Shown: piece by piece, positions 9,371 to 18,617 of the stretch
Position numbering within the stretch: position 1 is the first letter of the stretch
How the letters are laid out: every line of letters begins with the position of its first letter
From: Carpediemonas membranifera
Lineage: Eukaryota > Fornicata
Length of the DNA: 64,000 nt
Direction of reading: 5' to 3'
NCBI GenBank assembly: GCA_019828565.1
Contig: JAHDYR010000066.1
Span: 310,001 to 374,000, forward strand
The notes under the pieces: generated by a model
Database searches by the model: none
The model's input: the letters and a program-made list of their open reading frames with translations, nothing else
What the model was told of the DNA's origin: nothing
Translations under genes and position numbers: made by a program

Positions 9371-9649
9371 TCAAGAGACCATGCCGACCAGCACTCGACC
9401 AGCTGCTATTAGTGCCACTTGGTGATAGACAGGCAGAACTGTCACTGTGGACGGAGGATAAACTTGTGTTTCTGAGCAATGCGTGGGTGTGCTCGAGACC
9501 AATGTCGACGGGCGCTGCATGGGAAAGCAGTCTAACCCGTATTTGGGCGTCTTTGAGAGCACGCGAGGACCGAACTTGACCAGCCATGAACTGAATTTCT
9601 TCCTAATTATCGGCAGCTCAGCCCCGATCATTGGAGCATATGCCGCCAT
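9371..9649 (-). CDS. possible small ORF, unknown
   Basis: 92-aa frame with an ATG at 9649, in the 526-bp space between the homeodomain gene and DRC2. Composition is plausible (MAAYAPMIGAELPIIRKKF at the start), but no motif is recognised and no splice motif is seen. The opposite strand also carries a 70-aa frame. It may be non-coding. Confidence 0.3.
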   Translation of the reverse strand: MAAYAPMIGAELPIIRKKFSSWLVKFGPRVLSKTPKYGLDCFPMQRPSTLVSSTPTHCSETQVYPPSTVTVLPVYHQVALIAAGRVLVGMVS

Positions 9650-9872
9650 CAGCTCGACTTGAGACGAGAGTCATATCCCTGCTCATCTGACACTTGAGGA
9701 AATCAAATTTTTATCGAATCTTTTAAGCCCTACAGGGTTGTAAGGCCCGGTAACCACTGGAATGGGGAATGCTGAGGAGGATACACAGCACAGACTCCTC
9801 TGTATGTGCTTCAGGGGCAGCAAATTCTTGTCGGTGCAGTTTAAGGCTCAAAACGTCGTTAACAGCCTGGAA

Positions 9873-11249
9873 ATGCCAAAGAAGGGGAAATCGAAGGGCA
9901 AGGGTAAGAAGTCCAAGGAAACCGAAGAAGAACGCCGTGCTCGCCTGGAATTGGAGCGTCAGATGGCCGAAGAAGCTAGAAAACAATACGAGGACACTTC
10001 ACGCGTCAAGTTGCGCATGATGGTCGAAGAAGAGCGCAAAGCGAGTGCAGTTAACAAGCGTCTTGTGCAGGAGAAGTACGTTAGCATGCTCAAGGAGAAG
10101 AAGGCGGACGAACTTCGGCACGCCCTGGAGACTGTGGCCATCGACCACGGACGCCACATCGACTCCAAGGACGCCATCATCCAGATGCTGGACCGGTACC
10201 TCGACCTTGCTGAGGAGCAGTACCAGCGGATCCTGCGGGCCCACCTGACGACGCTCGACCGGCTCACTGCCGTAAGCGACAGGACGCTCGGGCGGCTGGC
10301 CTCAAAGTTCAAGGAGTCTGCCGACTCGATCACTGCTGAGTTTACTGCTGAGATGGACGAAATCAAGGCCTCCCAAGAGCGTGCCGTCCGCCGCCAGAAG
10401 GACATCATCGAGGCGATCCGACAGGATTTCGCCAGCAACGATGACGGCATCCGTCAAGAGTTCCAGTCGATGCTGGACGAGATGGAGCACCGCAATACGG
10501 AGGAGTACAACGTGCTCCGTCTGACACTCGAGTCCAACATCGAGGAGCTCGAGCGCCACTTCGTGCAGGCCCACCAGCAGTACCTGCAGAGCACGGAGAC
10601 GCGCACACAACACTTTAAGCTGCTCACGATGAAGGATCAGCAGAACGCCAAGACTATCGAGGAGCAGACTGCCCGCCTCGACAAGCTCCAAGCGGCCCTC
10701 AGCCACTGGAAGACGAAGCTCGCCAACACGGTGCAGGAGTACAAGGAGCGGAACGCCCACCTCACGGAGGAACGGGACCAGTTGCTGCGGCACTTCCAGG
10801 GGCTCAAACGTCGCATGGACAGGTTCCGTAAGAACGAGCGCGAGCGGCTCACCACGCTGTGTGTGGAGGCCAACGAGGGCGAGGAGAAGCTCGATAAGGA
10901 CATCAAGCTGCTCGAGCGAGTGATGACCCTCCAGGAGCTCTGTGCCCGCGAGCTGACCTGCCTCGAGCAGGTTAAGCCGTTCGACCCGTACGTGCTGGAT
11001 GAGCAGACGAAGAAGGACATCGACGACGCCATGGCCGAGCACGGCGGCGAGGTGGGTGAGACCAACATGCACAACTTCTTCAGACGGCTCAACAAGGCGA
11101 AGATTGACGTCACCGCCATGCAGAACCTGAACAGAAGCCTCAAGCAGGAGAACGCCCAGCTTAAGGTGGCGCTGCAGACGTATCTGGAGAACATCTCTGT
11201 GAGTGATGTTACCTTCCAGCAGGAGAACCCGCTGCTCATCATCAACTGA
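9873..11249 (+). CDS. DRC2: DRC2/CCDC65, nexin-dynein regulatory complex subunit
   Basis: 458 aa from the ATG at 9873, which begins MPKKGKSKGKGKK as in DRC2 orthologs; the 37 upstream in-frame codons look non-conserved. The body is coiled coil. The C-terminus has FFRRLNKAKID and ends ISVSDVTFQQENPLLIIN, matching the CCDC65 signature (ISVSD...NPLxIxN). With DRC1 and DRC4 it forms the core scaffold of the nexin-dynein regulatory complex that coordinates dynein arms on the 96-nm axonemal repeat. It is evidence for motile flagella. Confidence 0.9.
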   Translation: MPKKGKSKGKGKKSKETEEERRARLELERQMAEEARKQYEDTSRVKLRMMVEEERKASAVNKRLVQEKYVSMLKEKKADELRHALETVAIDHGRHIDSKDAIIQMLDRYLDLAEEQYQRILRAHLTTLDRLTAVSDRTLGRLASKFKESADSITAEFTAEMDEIKASQERAVRRQKDIIEAIRQDFASNDDGIRQEFQSMLDEMEHRNTEEYNVLRLTLESNIEELERHFVQAHQQYLQSTETRTQHFKLLTMKDQQNAKTIEEQTARLDKLQAALSHWKTKLANTVQEYKERNAHLTEERDQLLRHFQGLKRRMDRFRKNERERLTTLCVEANEGEEKLDKDIKLLERVMTLQELCARELTCLEQVKPFDPYVLDEQTKKDIDDAMAEHGGEVGETNMHNFFRRLNKAKIDVTAMQNLNRSLKQENAQLKVALQTYLENISVSDVTFQQENPLLIIN

Positions 11250-11365
11250 GCCCGGACATTGTTAAATACTCGCGAAGAACGGCGACTGGGGCGGGTTGGC
11301 TGATTTACGTGGTTTACGGCGAGATTATGTATGGCGGTGTGTTGTGAGCGACGAGGAAGAACTCG

Positions 11366-12078
11366 ATGGTGAAGCACGTCGCAAAGCGTTTTCACAAGGA
11401 ACGTGTAGTTCCTAGGTATGTGGAGTCCGTTTCTACTAACACAGGGCGCATATCAGGAAGGGTTTCACGATGCTCGAGAAGCACAAGGATTACAAGCTTC
11501 GCGCGGACGATTACAACAAGAAGAAGAAGTATCTGAAGGACCTTGCCCGTAAGGCAGCTCTTGCCAACGAGGAGGAGTTCTCATTCGGCATGATCAACGC
11601 CCGCAAACGCCGTGATGGCACGCACGTCTCTCTCATCAAGGATCTGCCAACGAACAAGGAGATCTCCCGGATGAAGAAGCAGGATCATGAGCTCGTCAAG
11701 ATGATGATCGTCCAGAACCGTAAGCAGATCGACCGGCTCACCGTCGGTCTGGGGCTTGCCCGCAAGGAGGACCAACCCCAGGTGCCCGAGGAGAGGGAAG
11801 CCGGCGATAGCTCATCCAGCAGCGAGTCAGAGCCCGAGGTGGACCAGCGCGACGAGCAGGCTGGTGACGGCGAGGCCGACGAGGGCATGAGCGACGAAGA
11901 CAAGCCTGAGACCACCGAGGAGAAGCTCAAGCGTCTCCGGCGGGAGGTGGAGGAGCTCACAGTCCTGAGTCAGAAGCTTGACACCTACTTCCTGCACGAG
12001 GCCAAGGGAGCCAAGCGGATGGACACCAACGACGCCGGGCAGCGGGTGCTTGTGCGGAAACAACAGAGGCGCCGTTGA
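11366..12078 (+). CDS. UTP11: UTP11, U3 snoRNP small-subunit processome protein, two exons
   Basis: Exons 11366-11415 and 11445-12078 give 227 aa. Splicing supplies the N-terminus expected for the family (RFHKERVVPR|AHIRKGFTMLEKHKDY). LEKHKDY, DEEFSFGMI-like EEEFSFGMI and DGTHVS correspond to conserved UTP11 blocks. A Ser/acidic low-complexity stretch lies at about residues 140-170. UTP11 acts in nucleolar 18S rRNA maturation. CFAP298 starts 88 bp downstream. Confidence 0.9.
11416..11444 (+). other. intron of UTP11 (29 nt)
   Basis: Starts GTATGT and ends ACTAACACAG; phase 2. The 3' end is nearly identical to the Trichomonas combined branch-point/acceptor motif. Confidence 0.9.
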
Positions 12079-12166
12079 ATGGCGCCACCCTACGGATAAA
12101 CGTCACTCGCTTCACTCCAGCAGTTCTTGCCCCTGCAGATTGATTCCTTTCGTCGCCGGTGACGAG

Positions 12167-13033
12167 ATGACCAAAATTCACTTCAAAAAGAGCGATGAGC
12201 ACCAATTTATGATCGAAACAACGAATAGCACGCTTGTAGACACACTTAATGAGCAGCTGTGCGCCATGCACAACGAGCGTATCGTTTTGCTTCATCTGAC
12301 GGAATACATCGACCAATTCCGTCAATACGGCGTCGCTGTGCCCGAAGAGCAGCGCTGCATCGACATTCCCATCGATGAAGATGAGCACAAGTCCTGCCCC
12401 GGCACTATCTACCACGCCGACCCCAACAAGCTTCGCAATGGCTTTGCCCCCGGCGAAGAGGTCGGTAGGCAGCTTGCTGAGGCCATCGCTGATGTCAAGA
12501 ACGTTCTCGACAAGCAGAATCCGGCCAATCGCGTCTTCCTGACCGAGGAGCAGCTCAGCGAGTGCCACCACAAGCTCAATGGCGCCCTCATGATCGCCTT
12601 AGCGACCCACTACCCCAAATACGTCGACACTGGGTTGCCCGAGTACGACGAGATCCAGCGCGCGCTCTCGCTCCCAGCTAAGGAGGCTCTAGCGGAGAAG
12701 CAGGCGGGCAAGGAGCTGCTAGACCCCAAGGAGACCGAGCTGTGGTTCGCGGGGAAGCGGATGGAGGGAAACCAGGGCAAGAAGCTGGCGGACTATTTCG
12801 GGAGAAACGAGAAGATGAAGGTCCTCGTCAAGCCCAGCAAGAACGGCCGGCCGCCCGTTGCAGAGCAGCAGTCCGAGGCCCAGCGCCGCGATATGATGTC
12901 CTTCTACTACAAACAGCAGCAGGAGTACGAGCGCATGGACGCTGAGGACGGCGTCGAGTCCGTCAGCGCGCCCTGGGCCCGCGGGGGGCTCAAGAGCTCC
13001 ATCCACGGCATGGGCGGCATCAAGTGGCGCTAA
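12167..13033 (+). CDS. CFAP298: CFAP298 (C21orf59/Kurly) ciliary protein
   Basis: 288 aa. The N-terminus (KIHFKKSDEHQFMIETT) and the region RNGFAPGEE, ELWFAGKRM, KLADYFGRNEKMKVLVK and the terminal GMGGIKWR align in order with CFAP298. The family is required for axonemal dynein arm assembly and ciliary motility. The start at 12167 fits the family N-terminus; the 63 upstream in-frame codons lie largely over the end of UTP11 in another frame. The stop codon runs directly into TAATAAAG, a possible poly(A) signal. Confidence 0.9.
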   Translation: MTKIHFKKSDEHQFMIETTNSTLVDTLNEQLCAMHNERIVLLHLTEYIDQFRQYGVAVPEEQRCIDIPIDEDEHKSCPGTIYHADPNKLRNGFAPGEEVGRQLAEAIADVKNVLDKQNPANRVFLTEEQLSECHHKLNGALMIALATHYPKYVDTGLPEYDEIQRALSLPAKEALAEKQAGKELLDPKETELWFAGKRMEGNQGKKLADYFGRNEKMKVLVKPSKNGRPPVAEQQSEAQRRDMMSFYYKQQQEYERMDAEDGVESVSAPWARGGLKSSIHGMGGIKWR

Positions 13034-13064
13034 TAAAGTCGGTGCGTTTACATATATGTATAGT

Positions 13065-15089
13065 TCAGCGGGTCAGCTCATCACAAACCAACTTGCTGGC
13101 GAGGGCGATGACATCGGGGCACCAGAGGCCGGCGTCCGCCTGGAAAACACCCTTGGCAACGGACAGCAGCGCAGCGCCCGGCAGCTGGTCTCCGTTGGCC
13201 AGCAGGGAGTCAGATATCCTGCGGTAGACCCTATTCTGCACCAGGCCGTACCGGGCATCGAACAGCAGCACGAGGCTGTCCAGGTCCTTGCTGTGGGCGG
13301 AAAGGTTCAGCATCTCCTGCCGGTATGCGGCGGGGTGACCGTCCCACAGTGCAAGGGTCAGGACGGACTTGAACGCGACCTGGTATAGCTCGATCATGTC
13401 GCCGTACGCGGGCAGGAACTTCTCGTGGACAAACTCGGTCAGAGACGTGACATCGACTGCAGTGTCGGTCTGAAGGGCGGCCGACAGCAACTGCATGATG
13501 TCCGGAAATGATCTGATGCCAGCGAGGCTGTGGACACTGAATGTTGGGAAGATCTGAGATAGTCTGCCGACCCAGCCGAGATCTTCTAAAGATACGTTAG
13601 ATATGACAATCTTATCCTCCGAATCCTCTATCCCTACGACCACCGAGATCCTCGCCTTGACGTCCAGCTCCTTCATCTCCCCCAGGGTCGACGCCAACTG
13701 GATCCAGTAAGTCCCAACCCGGTCACCTTGGGTCAGGACATGGGGCGGGGCGACCTCCGACACGGCACCCAGGACGCCCAGGGCAGGGTCCCAGGCCACT
13801 ACAGGGCCGGTTGTCGTGGGGAGCAGCAGGCGCACGGCGAGGGCGGAAACGAGTGTCTTCGCACTGCCGGCGTCGTGGCTCTTGAGGTCGGGAAGCCTGG
13901 CATGCGCCTGCACGGCGAACGACAGCTTGTCCTTCCCCATCGAGAGCAGGTGGCGGAGGAGAGTCACAGCCGCGGTCGACTTCTCGGCGTCGTGATAGGC
14001 CAGGAGGAGCGCCAGGAGCGTGTGTGGCAGCGTGTGCCCGAAGAACGTCTTGCCCCCGGCTGCAGACACGATCAGCCTGATGGTATCCTGCGGGGTCTTG
14101 TTCGAGTGCGTCGCGATGGCCGCCATCATCGTGTCAAGGTCAGCCTCGGGCATGCGGCCTCCACTCAACGCTGATATTTGATTGAGTGTCAAACTCGCCT
14201 TGATTGGATAGAGATACTCATAAATTGTCAAGGCGGCGTCAATGGCGTCGACCTCGTCATGGTAGTCCGCGACTGATGGCGAGTCTGCCTTCTTCCGAAC
14301 CGGCAGGGCGTGGAACAGACCGTTCAGCGCTGCGGGCGGCGTGTGTCGCGGTGTTGCTCTGAACGCGGCGATGGCCAGCCTGAGTGCTTTCTCCGAATCC
14401 GGCAGTGCGGCTACAATCTTGGCGATTGACTCGTAAACCTGGGACAACTGGGTCCGGTCGACCCGGCTGAGGTAGGTACGGACGAAGTCGGGGTGGTAAT
14501 CGGTGTCAGCGAGGCCCTGCTCCATTGCCGCGGGCCCGCTGTCATCCAGCTCCACCGCACGACGGGACGCCGCGCTCAGCTCGTCTTGAGCAAGGGCTGG
14601 GGTCGCCTCGGGCATGGCTTCCCTCGCTGTCTGCTGCCGTACACGGGCGGCGGCGGTCAGTGAAGCGGCGCACTGTTCTGCGACCAGGAGTGTGTCGAGG
14701 AGCTGAGCGTTGAACTCGGCCTGCCGCTCAGTATCCTCCTCATCAAGGACCTCAGTGTCGACCTCGGGGCTGATTACGTCGGCCAGGTCCTCCTGCTCCT
14801 CTTCCTTCGGCTCGTCGTCTGCATCTGACGAGGGGGTCTCGGCCTGGATGTCCTCTTCTGGCTGCGAGGGCTCTGGCTCCTCGGCTGTGACCATCTTTGA
14901 GTCGTTTGTCTTCGATATCTGTTTCTTTGTTGCCCTCAGAGAGCGTAGCGTCGCCTGCAGAGAACGAACGGCGTCGGGAAGAACAGGAATGCAGTTCCAC
15001 ATCGCACGGCGCATTGCATCGTCATTTAGCCCAGTAAAGCCTAGTGCAATGAAGAAAGCGAGCGCTGAAATGGCGATGAGGGCGAGCAT
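13065..15089 (-). CDS. single-pass membrane protein with acidic linker, unknown
   Basis: 674 aa. Residues 2-20 (LALIAISALAFFIALGF) form a hydrophobic signal anchor. An acidic, Ser/Pro-rich linker covers about 65-125. The rest is predominantly helical with no recognised repeat or catalytic motif. A cleaved signal peptide is an alternative to an anchor. It is transcribed convergently with CFAP298 and divergently from the TAP42 gene. I do not recognise the family. Confidence 0.75.
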   Translation of the reverse strand: MLALIAISALAFFIALGFTGLNDDAMRRAMWNCIPVLPDAVRSLQATLRSLRATKKQISKTNDSKMVTAEEPEPSQPEEDIQAETPSSDADDEPKEEEQEDLADVISPEVDTEVLDEEDTERQAEFNAQLLDTLLVAEQCAASLTAAARVRQQTAREAMPEATPALAQDELSAASRRAVELDDSGPAAMEQGLADTDYHPDFVRTYLSRVDRTQLSQVYESIAKIVAALPDSEKALRLAIAAFRATPRHTPPAALNGLFHALPVRKKADSPSVADYHDEVDAIDAALTIYEYLYPIKASLTLNQISALSGGRMPEADLDTMMAAIATHSNKTPQDTIRLIVSAAGGKTFFGHTLPHTLLALLLAYHDAEKSTAAVTLLRHLLSMGKDKLSFAVQAHARLPDLKSHDAGSAKTLVSALAVRLLLPTTTGPVVAWDPALGVLGAVSEVAPPHVLTQGDRVGTYWIQLASTLGEMKELDVKARISVVVGIEDSEDKIVISNVSLEDLGWVGRLSQIFPTFSVHSLAGIRSFPDIMQLLSAALQTDTAVDVTSLTEFVHEKFLPAYGDMIELYQVAFKSVLTLALWDGHPAAYRQEMLNLSAHSKDLDSLVLLFDARYGLVQNRVYRRISDSLLANGDQLPGAALLSVAKGVFQADAGLWCPDVIALASKLVCDELTR

Positions 15090-15119
15090 TCAGCCAAGCC
15101 GTCGAGTTGTCGTCAGGAA

Positions 15120-15341
15120 ATGAACACATCAACGAAGCCTGGCCCGACTGAGTACGGGCTGCTGTGGCGTGAAGGGCGCGATCCTCATTGCTACCCGGTC
15201 GACTTTCTCCTGCTGTCACCCGGTATACTAATAGAGCATGTCAGCACCTGGATCAAATCACTACGCCGACCCTACGCTATGGTGTCCACTGCACCTTGCC
15301 GCCCCTATGCACCTCATACAAGTCAAGGCAGTGGACCCTGA
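15120..15341 (+). other. interval between divergent genes; possible tiny two-exon ORF
   Basis: An ATG at 15120 opens a frame that, if a 22-nt GTATAC...GTCAG segment (15223-15244) were removed, would read on to a TGA near 15344 for about 67 residues. The segment lacks the T-N-A-C-A-(C)-A-G ending used elsewhere, so this is weak. Otherwise the interval is the promoter region shared by the genes starting at 15089 and 15367. Confidence 0.2.
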
Positions 15342-15366
15342 TTGATCATAACCGCGTCAAGAGCGA

Positions 15367-16470
15367 ATGAGCTTCAACATCAGTGCCAGCTTCAATGAGG
15401 CGCTAAACTTGGTCAAATCAGAGAGCGAGGCGGATAAGGAGAAGGCTCTGAAGCTCCTGCAGCAGTGCGATCGCACGGCAGTGACGTTCCTGCCCGAGAT
15501 CTACGCCACCGCCACTGCAGACCACCGTGTGGAGGAAGACGACCTTCGTGAAATCGCTACCGGCGACATGAAGTTCCTTTTGATCCGCTCCCTCCTCGGC
15601 GAGCTCTACGACAGCCTCTACGAGCAGCCCCGGGAGTGGACTGTTCCTCGGGCTAAGAGGGCTCTCGAGAGCTTCGTCCAGGTGTGCAGATGCCTCGGAC
15701 TGCTCGACATGGGCCACAAGAAGGGTCTGATCTCGCGGTACACGCTAGCGCTGCTCAACGACGACATGCCTTCAGACATGTATGAGAAGCGGACGCTCAT
15801 CGTAGAGCACCACAAGCTCGCCACACAGGCGGAGCGTGCCATCGCGGAGGTCGACATGCGCCGCCGGGATCGCATCTCGATGCTTCGTCGTAAGGCAGAC
15901 ACGGAGCTCGACCGGGACGCGCTGCTCGACGACGACGACCTCTCCGAGTATGAAAGGGAGTTCACCATGCATAAGATCATCCTCAAGGCTGCAGAGGCCA
16001 TCGAGATGCTGCGCTACCTCAATGATGAGATGGAGCTCATCAAGTACGGCCAGCAGGTCGATCCCGAGACCGGGTTGACCAGGGCGGAGCTGGCCAGGCA
16101 GGAGTACGAGAAGCACGAGGCCGAGCCCGAGGCCCCTAAGCAGGGCAACCTCCCTGTCTTCACCAACTTCAACAGCATCGAGGACGTCAAGAAGTTCGCC
16201 CTCAAGCAGGCTGCCAACGAGATCCCGCTCGACGTTGCCGCAATGATGGGTCTTGACGAGCATGCGGACGACCTGCCCGAGGCCAAGCCCATCGTCGCCA
16301 ACCCCCGCAGCCTGGCGCCCGAGGACAAGGAGCACCCGACGACAAAGCAGGAAGAGGAGGACCTCGCCATCGACCGGGACGACCCCGCGGCGAGGAGGAA
16401 GGCGCAGGAGTGGGACAGCTTCAAGGACGACAACCCCGTGGGGTGGGGCAACCGCGGGAACAAGGGCTAG
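15367..16470 (+). CDS. IGBP1: TAP42/IGBP1 (alpha4), PP2A-type phosphatase regulator
   Basis: 367 aa. The N-terminal 230 residues form the helical TPR-like TAP42 fold, and the C-terminus carries the diagnostic EWDSFKDDNPVGWGNRGNKG block (family: D-W-K-D-D-N-P-x-G-x-G-N). TAP42/alpha4 binds and stabilises PP2A, PP4 and PP6 catalytic subunits and links to TOR signalling. TGTAAAT follows the stop codon. Confidence 0.9.
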   Translation: MSFNISASFNEALNLVKSESEADKEKALKLLQQCDRTAVTFLPEIYATATADHRVEEDDLREIATGDMKFLLIRSLLGELYDSLYEQPREWTVPRAKRALESFVQVCRCLGLLDMGHKKGLISRYTLALLNDDMPSDMYEKRTLIVEHHKLATQAERAIAEVDMRRRDRISMLRRKADTELDRDALLDDDDLSEYEREFTMHKIILKAAEAIEMLRYLNDEMELIKYGQQVDPETGLTRAELARQEYEKHEAEPEAPKQGNLPVFTNFNSIEDVKKFALKQAANEIPLDVAAMMGLDEHADDLPEAKPIVANPRSLAPEDKEHPTTKQEEEDLAIDRDDPAARRKAQEWDSFKDDNPVGWGNRGNKG

Positions 16471-16546
16471 TGTAAATACCGGTGGATACCGGTGGATTTA
16501 TGGTATACATGACTTATGCAAATATCACAGGAGCCATTCGTCGTCG

Positions 16547-17230
16547 TCAAGGTCGAGGCCCGAGGCCCGAGCCCCGTGTGCTAGCGTCACTCAGGGTGAC
16601 ATTGGCCATCATGCCGTCCCTGTGTCGAAACAGTATAGGGATCAATGTCGTAAATGCCCGGCGACAGTATGGGTACAGCGGTTGGTCTGACTCCACAGCA
16701 AGTCGGTCGAAGAGCTCAGCGGGGTCGAACCATATCCGGTCATAGATCTCCCTGTTGCCGCCCGACCACGCGTCCCCACTCACCACGGCGCGACAGAAGT
16801 AGACCACTACGATCTTCCGCGAGTGCTCCCTGTTGACGAAGAAGTCCACGGCCCATGGGCTGAGGGTGGCCTCGAACTCGGACTCCTCCCGGAACTCCCG
16901 GCACGCTGCCTCCCACTGGGTCTCGGTGCACGTGGCCGCAGTGTCGCCGACCTTTCCCCCGGGCACACCGAGCGTCCTGTCGCCGCGAGAGACGTTGTGG
17001 TCGAGGATGAGAACACGACCGAGGCTGTCCTGGGCCACAATGAAGGTCGAGGCCGCGTGGTAGCGCAGTACGGCTTGCTCAAACGACAGCGAGGCAGTGG
17101 CCGCGAGTGCTGCTTCAGCAGCCACCCGATGTTCGAAGGCGTTGATGGCGTCCGCGGTGTTGCCAGGGTCCGAGGCCAGAACGCCCTCGTACATGCGGTC
17201 CAGCGCCTCATAGACCTCGCTGATCTCCAT
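16547..17230 (-). CDS. Nudix hydrolase-like protein
   Basis: 227 aa from the ATG at 17230. A Nudix domain spans about residues 60-190. The Nudix box region reads GVPGGKVGD ... E-x7-REFREESEF, keeping the metal-binding REUxEE core, but the Gly-x5-Glu spacing is longer than usual and the Gly after EE-x is Glu. The frame is open upstream to another ATG at 17413 whose translation is polar and not domain-like. Nudix enzymes hydrolyse nucleoside diphosphate derivatives; the substrate cannot be told. Confidence 0.75.
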   Translation of the reverse strand: MEISEVYEALDRMYEGVLASDPGNTADAINAFEHRVAAEAALAATASLSFEQAVLRYHAASTFIVAQDSLGRVLILDHNVSRGDRTLGVPGGKVGDTAATCTETQWEAACREFREESEFEATLSPWAVDFFVNREHSRKIVVVYFCRAVVSGDAWSGGNREIYDRIWFDPAELFDRLAVESDQPLYPYCRRAFTTLIPILFRHRDGMMANVTLSDASTRGSGLGPRP

Positions 17231-17625
17231 CTGCTGTACAATGGTGTTCGGCGGCTGTCTACGGCACGGATGGCGCTGGTCGCGAGGCGTTGGACTTCGT
17301 TTTGCCGGCTGTGTGCTCGTTTGTATTGGTTCGCCCTCTATTTGTCCATCCAGCCTCGTATGCCATGTTATTGGTGCTGTTCCCGGTTGTGTATCAACTT
17401 CCTTTGATTCCATGCCGCTTTGCGTTTGGCGGGCTTGTGCGGGTGGCGCAGTGCAAAGATACATACAGCTGTTTTACATGATAAATGACCCAACGCGACA
17501 CCAGGGTCGGGCAGGCACAATGACTGAGTCGGGGTATCGCCCTGAAACCAAGGGCAGCCATGGATGGATGGATGACCTTCATTGCCTGTCGGCCATGAGA
17601 TAACAAGGAACAACGAGCCCAGCAC
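17231..17625. other. interval between Nudix and 106-aa gene
   Basis: Contains an upstream in-frame extension of the Nudix gene on the minus strand and short plus-strand hydrophobic frames from 17240 and 17290. None has a recognisable motif. I see no RNA gene. Confidence 0.4.
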
Positions 17626-17981
17626 TCAGATCAGAGACCTCTCGGTGCCAATGATGAGCTCTAAGATGCCGCCCTTGGCTTCCCTGTCGTGGACGGAGGC
17701 GACAAGCTCGTTTAGCGGTACGAGATGACGGGAGTGGACGCTCATAAGGAAGACCGGCTTCGACATACGGTTTTGGAGCTTCTGCGCAAACAGTGCAATA
17801 GTGTAATGGCCGCGAACAAGGCATAGAATGCCTGTACCAACAGCCTTGCCGTTCTCCTCGAAGAATAGGCGCTATGTCAGCAAGAAGAGCAAATATATGC
17901 ACATACACAGGGTAGATGCGACGGGTACAGCTCTCGTAGGTACTCGGCGTCTGTTGATTCAAGCGCCACGAGCGACGCCAT
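17626..17981 (-). CDS. two-exon gene, 106-aa unknown protein
   Basis: Exon 1 is 17981-17907 and exon 2 is 17871-17626. The joined frame runs from ATG to TGA without a stop and has codon use like its neighbours, whereas neither exon appears as a convincing ORF alone. Exon 1 encodes MASLVALESTDAEYLREL... and exon 2 contains FFEENGKAVGTGILCLVRGH and ends LELIIGTERSLI. The alternating hydrophobic pattern suggests a compact alpha/beta domain, perhaps roadblock/longin-sized, but I cannot assign a family. Confidence 0.7.
17872..17906 (-). other. intron of the 106-aa gene (35 nt)
   Basis: On the minus strand it starts GTATGT and ends GCTGACATAG; phase 0. It matches the window's donor and acceptor pattern. 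Confidence 0.8.
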
Positions 17982-18175
17982 TGCTGACTCAGGCCAGAGT
18001 CGAGGCCAGGTGTGGCGGTGCGGGCCACTCCTGTTGTGTCTCACGGCTGGATTGCCATAGCACTGGGTGTTGCGAATCGGGTGCTTCCGTTCTCACAGAA
18101 TTAACCAGCATCAATCAACACGACCAAGGGCCGGCGGAACTGGCAAAACCTCAACTATTTACAGAAACACGGGTG

Positions 18176-18589
18176 TTACGCGTGGACAAGGCTGTATACA
18201 ACGATCCATGTCAGGAAGAAGACCGCGGCGCCCGTGCCGAAATGAGCCTTCGTGGCCTCCATCCTGCCGCCATATTCACGCATGTCTAGTTTGAAGCACT
18301 GCTCAATGATGATGATAGTGCCATACACGTTCGAAATAAGCGCAAGAGGGATCGAAATCAGCGCCATCAAGGGAATCCCGCCGCATATCGCACCAACGAG
18401 GAAGGAAAGGCCAATACGAATCCAGAATAGATAATTCAGCAAGACATGCTTTGGGATAGCCTCCCTAGCCGCGGATATGCCCGTCTTTTCGATCATGACG
18501 CAGTGGGCGAGGCTAAAGTGCACCCAGAATATGGTCTGTTTGCTGGTCCTCCTAGACCGTATGAGGCTAGTAGAACCCGCAGAGTACAT
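18176..18589 (-). CDS. RAB5IF/C20orf24-like membrane protein
   Basis: 137 aa from the ATG at 18589. Three hydrophobic segments lie at about 50-75, 77-97 and 115-135. The C-terminal block REYGGRMEATKAHFGTGAA followed by FLTWIVVY aligns with the EEYGGxWELTKEGFMTSFAxF...WIIFY block of RAB5IF. RAB5IF belongs to the EMC6-like small membrane protein group and assists multipass membrane protein biogenesis at the ER. The first 35 residues are not family-like; a second ATG at 18490 is possible. Confidence 0.75.
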   Translation of the reverse strand: MYSAGSTSLIRSRRTSKQTIFWVHFSLAHCVMIEKTGISAAREAIPKHVLLNYLFWIRIGLSFLVGAICGGIPLMALISIPLALISNVYGTIIIIEQCFKLDMREYGGRMEATKAHFGTGAAVFFLTWIVVYSLVHA

Positions 18590-18617
18590 CCGCAAAACCT
18601 ATTTATGCTGTAAACGC

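Noticed and set aside
10302-11395. Long minus-strand frames opposite DRC2
   Set aside because: They show the Leu/Val composition typical of coiled-coil antisense; DRC2 is well supported.
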